Below are positions 61,506 to 64,000 of a stretch of DNA of 64,000 nucleotides, one piece after another. This DNA comes from a virus. The stretch is taken from IMG/VR virus record IMGVR_UViG_3300017786_003484, positions 1-64,000 of that record. One strand, given 5' to 3'. The notes under the pieces are model-generated. The model did not search any database. It saw nothing but the letters and a program-made list of their open reading frames with translations, and was not told the DNA's origin. The position numbers were made by a program, and so were the translations under genes. Within the stretch, counting starts at the first letter, position 1; each line of letters begins with the position of its first letter.

Positions 61506-61875
61506 AAAAGAATCCACACCATCTATGCAACTTTTTTAAGTTAATCCCAGCACTAATATGAAATTCTGGTAGAGAAACATTATTAACAACATTCCTCATT
61601 AATACACCATCAATGACTGTACTTTTTACAAGTTTAGCCTTTAGGTTAGTATCTTCGCATATAATTTGTATAATTGGATGGTTCCAGTTTTCGTCAAATA
61701 TAATCTTTCTGGCTTCTAAGTACCAACGTTCTGTGTAGCAAATATTATCTTTATATAACTTGTTTAACAGAGGATTATTCAATCTTTCTTCGTTACACAA
61801 TGTAAATTGCATCTGTTTATGGGGACCACTGTAAAACTCAGCTGGAATTTTATCTTTAACTAATTTTAAACTCAT
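61453..61875 (-). CDS. Hypothetical protein
   Basis: About 140 residues, starting at the ATG at 61875 inside the end of the Nudix gene (a GTG at 61878 is in frame). Features are PAEFYSGPHKQMQFTLCNEE, RWYLEARKIIFDENWNHPII and a carboxy KKLHRWCGFFSSLPDS. No family recognised. It overlaps the convergent glycosyltransferase by 53 nt at its end. Confidence 0.55.
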   Translation of the reverse strand: MSLKLVKDKIPAEFYSGPHKQMQFTLCNEERLNNPLLNKLYKDNICYTERWYLEARKIIFDENWNHPIIQIICEDTNLKAKLVKSTVIDGVLMRNVVNNVSLPEFHISAGINLKKLHRWCGFFSSLPDSTKILVDLNDQC

Positions 61876-62293
61876 CACTTAGTATACTCTTTAACGTTTC
61901 TTTAAATGCTCTGCTCTTGAACATTTTTCCTGTATTATAATGGAGTGGTGACGGCCATGAATTTAGTTTAACCCAACAGTATCCAGCACTCTCGTTGTTT
62001 AATATAGGATTAAATTCTTCCTCGCATAAAACAGCATAACTTACATGCCTAAAATGTCGATTTCTTGTTGTGAATGTATAGATATGACTGATACCAATAG
62101 TATCAGGAACTCCTGGATGTCCGAGTTCTTCGACTAGCTCTCTTTTAAGTCCTTCTAAGTCGCCTTCGTTGCCTATGAGTTTTCCTCCCCATAACCCCCA
62201 ACACATACTATGACGCTCTTCTTCACTTCTTAATTGCATCATCGCTCTTTGTGTTTTCTGACATATAATTAATGCTCCTACTGCTCTTAACAT
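61856..62293 (-). CDS. Nudix hydrolase
   Basis: A complete Nudix box: G37, E43, R51-E52, E55-E56 and G58 in GGKLIGNEGDLEGLKRELVE, followed by ELG. Length 145 is that of a single-domain enzyme, which hydrolyses nucleoside diphosphates linked to another group (for example sugars, NADH, dNTPs). The substrate is not predictable. With glycosyltransferases in the window, a sugar-nucleotide substrate is conceivable. Begins MLRAVGALIICQ. Confidence 0.9.
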   Translation of the reverse strand: MLRAVGALIICQKTQRAMMQLRSEEERHSMCWGLWGGKLIGNEGDLEGLKRELVEELGHPGVPDTIGISHIYTFTTRNRHFRHVSYAVLCEEEFNPILNNESAGYCWVKLNSWPSPLHYNTGKMFKSRAFKETLKSILSDEFKIS

Positions 62294-62300
62294 GATAAAA

Positions 62301-63674
62301 CTAGTTAACTATCCTCCAATAACCTTGTTCAAATATTCCTTCTATTGCTATTACCCAAGTTTCTCCGTCGTAATACAACTTCTCACCTGAGTTAGCATTA
62401 GTAGTATACCCTATTGTGTTTACCGCCGTTGAGTCGAAACTGACTACCCAATCTGTACCATTATATTCAATAATATCGTCTTCTCCTGCTTCTAATAATC
62501 CCCACGGACCTCCATCAAATGGGACAATATTATTAACTAGTAGATATCTCTGACCGGTTGCTTCTGCTGGTAAATTTCCAACTCCGGGTTGTGATTTCTG
62601 TGGATTAATAATACCATTGATAGAAGTAATTGTATCATTTGGCAATGTATCTTGATTCAATGTAAAAGCAATTAGATTTTCGTTGCCACTTACAATAGCA
62701 TCACATATTAATATAACTTCGTCGGCTTCGTCTGCAAAAGCTGAACTTGGACCTATTCTTAATCTAATTTCTGTAATACCCGGTTTGAATCCACCATGCA
62801 AATTAAAATGGGTTGTCCAATTTAATAAATCTGTACCTTGTGTTCTATCAATATTAGTATTATCATTATTTAATAATTCAATATTATCTGAATTTACTTT
62901 AATATGTCTATTTTCAAAAGTAAGCCATTGTCTTTGTGTATTTCCGTTAAAATTAATATTTAAACTTTCAATACTTACATTATCAATATCTTCATATGCA
63001 GATTGTAATATACTATGAATAAGAACTTGTCTTTTAATTTTTGCAGGTGGTGTTAAGTAGATTGGTAATTGATATATCAAACTTGAAACATCAATAATAT
63101 CATCTTGTCCATTTGGAATCTGTCTTGCTGTCCATGTGGTATTGATTAACTCAACAACTCCTAAACTTGTCCAATCAAATGGATTATCACTACTTTGTAA
63201 GTTAACACTTGGATTAAAGAGCAATAGTATTTGCTCTAGTAATTGTAACTTTTGTTCTGTATTACTAGTCCATATATCAACATTAAGAGTTAGGTCATAA
63301 GGAATAGGAGATATTCTTTCTAGTGTATAAGACTCGCCAAGTTCATCTAAAAACTCATTATTATTAGAATCAAACTTCTTTTCTAATACTTGAGCTCTAT
63401 CAATATGAGTTGGATTTAATCTTCTTTCCGGACTAGGAATTAATTCTGAGATATAAACAGATATAAACGGAACAGTATTGATTTTATTTTCTGAATTTTC
63501 TTTAATAATATGAGATGCCATTCTGCTAGTATCGCCATATCTAACCGGTACTAAATGAAAGTAATCTGCTCCATTGTCGTCTTTACCCATCTTAACAGAA
63601 AATCCGCCAAATACTCTCATAAATTGTACTAGCCATCTTCTTATTTGTTGATCATAAAAATATGTTTGTGCCAT
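62301..63674 (-). CDS. 15: Tail sheath stabiliser and completion protein gp15-like, with C-terminal extension
   Basis: The amino 230 residues carry YFYDQQIRRWLVQFMRVFGG, LVPVRYGDTSRMA and PIPYDLTLNVDIWTSNTEQK, then LLEQILLLFNPSVNLQ, with the same order as T4 gp15 (YFYNSSFRRY..., VPITYAS, YELSIFTRYEDDMFQIVEQI). It caps the contracted-tail end and joins the neck. T4 gp15 has 272 residues, and here there is a beta-rich extension to 457 with IEYNGTDWVVSFDST and LYYDGETWVIAIEG repeats. The ATG overlaps the upstream stop as TAATG. Confidence 0.82.
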   Translation of the reverse strand: MAQTYFYDQQIRRWLVQFMRVFGGFSVKMGKDDNGADYFHLVPVRYGDTSRMASHIIKENSENKINTVPFISVYISELIPSPERRLNPTHIDRAQVLEKKFDSNNNEFLDELGESYTLERISPIPYDLTLNVDIWTSNTEQKLQLLEQILLLFNPSVNLQSSDNPFDWTSLGVVELINTTWTARQIPNGQDDIIDVSSLIYQLPIYLTPPAKIKRQVLIHSILQSAYEDIDNVSIESLNINFNGNTQRQWLTFENRHIKVNSDNIELLNNDNTNIDRTQGTDLLNWTTHFNLHGGFKPGITEIRLRIGPSSAFADEADEVILICDAIVSGNENLIAFTLNQDTLPNDTITSINGIINPQKSQPGVGNLPAEATGQRYLLVNNIVPFDGGPWGLLEAGEDDIIEYNGTDWVVSFDSTAVNTIGYTTNANSGEKLYYDGETWVIAIEGIFEQGYWRIVN

Positions 63675-63919
63675 TATTTTTTATCCTGTTTCAATATTTG
63701 TTTTTGCATTTCCTCAAGAGTTTCATTGTTTACACATTGTATATTTAACTCTGTTATGTTTGGAAAAGCCGATCTTAAACCTTTATCTAAACCGTCTGCA
63801 TATATTGTTTGGTATCCCTTGCAATCGTTAGCATTTTCAAATTTTAAAGACGTGTTTATTTTTAACTCAACCTCTTCAGATCCTGCAAACATTACTAAAG
63901 CCACTAGAAACCAAGTCAT
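63674..63919 (-). CDS. Small secreted or membrane-anchored hypothetical protein
   Basis: An 81-residue protein with a hydrophobic start TWFLVALVMFAG (signal peptide or anchor), two cysteines (C33 and C62) that could pair outside the cytoplasm, and a Lys/Glu helical end. It overlaps gp15 by one base and begins just inside the end of the upstream partial gene. No family recognised. Placement beside gp15 suggests late expression. Confidence 0.5.
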   Translation of the reverse strand: MTWFLVALVMFAGSEEVELKINTSLKFENANDCKGYQTIYADGLDKGLRSAFPNITELNIQCVNNETLEEMQKQILKQDKK

Positions 63920-64000
63920 CTAATCATCCGTCCTAGGTTTTTTAAATACTTTAGATAAAGTTTGCTTTTCGCTAGTAATACCTTTTTCGTCTGCTGGATT
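63920..64000 (-). CDS. C-terminal end of a gene cut by the window edge
   Basis: Twenty-six residues ending SEKQTLSKVFKKPRTDD with a TAG at 63920 read toward the edge. It continues beyond the window. In T4-like gene order a neck protein (gp14 or gp13) often precedes gp15, but the fragment is too short to tell. Confidence 0.55.
   Translation of the reverse strand, partial: NPADEKGITSEKQTLSKVFKKPRTDD

Noticed and set aside
1-64000. Searched for photosynthesis (psbA, psbD), phosphate-stress or integrase genes as indicators of a cyanophage or temperate lifestyle
   Set aside because: None is present in the window. Absence here does not exclude them elsewhere in the genome.

Overview
The window is part of a large, AT-rich, tightly packed genome of a T4-like marine myovirus. 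The hallmark proteins are late sigma factor gp55, recombination nucleases gp46/gp47, portal gp20, prohead protease gp21, scaffold gp22, major capsid gp23, baseplate gp25/gp6/gp5/gp53/gp26 and tail completion gp15. Genes overlap by a few bases (ATGA, TAATG) or sit behind AGGAG-type ribosome binding sites. T4-type late elements (TAAATA, once a perfect TATAAATA) precede many virion genes. Fatty-acid desaturase, ThyX, MazG-like and 2OG-oxygenase-like genes, with no photosynthesis genes in this window, fit a low-GC marine host such as SAR11/Pelagibacter (HTVC008M-like phages) at least as well as a cyanobacterium. The host is inference.

Layout. (1) 1-12067, minus strand: a long accessory operon. 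In transcription order it holds a small hypothetical gene, a DxD glycosyltransferase-like gene, two unknown genes, three tandem paralogous glycosyltransferase-like genes, a methyltransferase-like gene, an Asp/Asn-hydroxylase-like oxygenase, two acetyltransferase-like genes flanking small genes and a PP-loop ATPase, a desaturase, thyX and a partial gene. (2) 12129-33226, minus strand: a baseplate/tail operon with a nucleotidyltransferase, a gp48/54-like protein, gp53, a hub protein, a gp5-like spike-lysozyme, gp25, gp6, a 2970-residue wedge-like protein and three further structural genes. (3) 33330-38355, plus strand, behind a textbook sigma70 promoter: gp55, MazG-like, a DUF465-like peptide, gp47, gp46, an Hc1 histone-like protein and a PD-(D/E)XK nuclease. 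(4) 38356-38922: a 567-nt gap without genes, rich in hairpins, which is the best candidate for a new structured RNA. (5) 38923-40040, minus strand: gp51-like and gp26-like genes overlapping beside a run of eight T, a probable -1 frameshift site. (6) 40135-48912, plus strand: a tape-measure-like protein, gp20, core proteins, gp21, gp22, gp23. (7) 48989-60215, plus strand: a zinc-binding peptide, a 3TM holin-like protein, four long tail-fibre genes (one carrying 20 repeats, the last ending in an S74 chaperone domain) and a small Gly-rich protein. (8) 60332-64000: an unknown gene and a glycosyltransferase on plus, then a hypothetical, a Nudix hydrolase, gp15 and two further genes on minus.

How it works together. 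The sigma70-driven block makes the late sigma factor and the recombination nucleases. gp55 then presumably directs transcription from the TAAATA elements that drive head, tail, baseplate and fibre operons. The accessory operon looks like host-metabolism and surface- or macromolecule-modification functions expressed with late genes. All functional names come from motif and gene-order recognition. No database search was possible.
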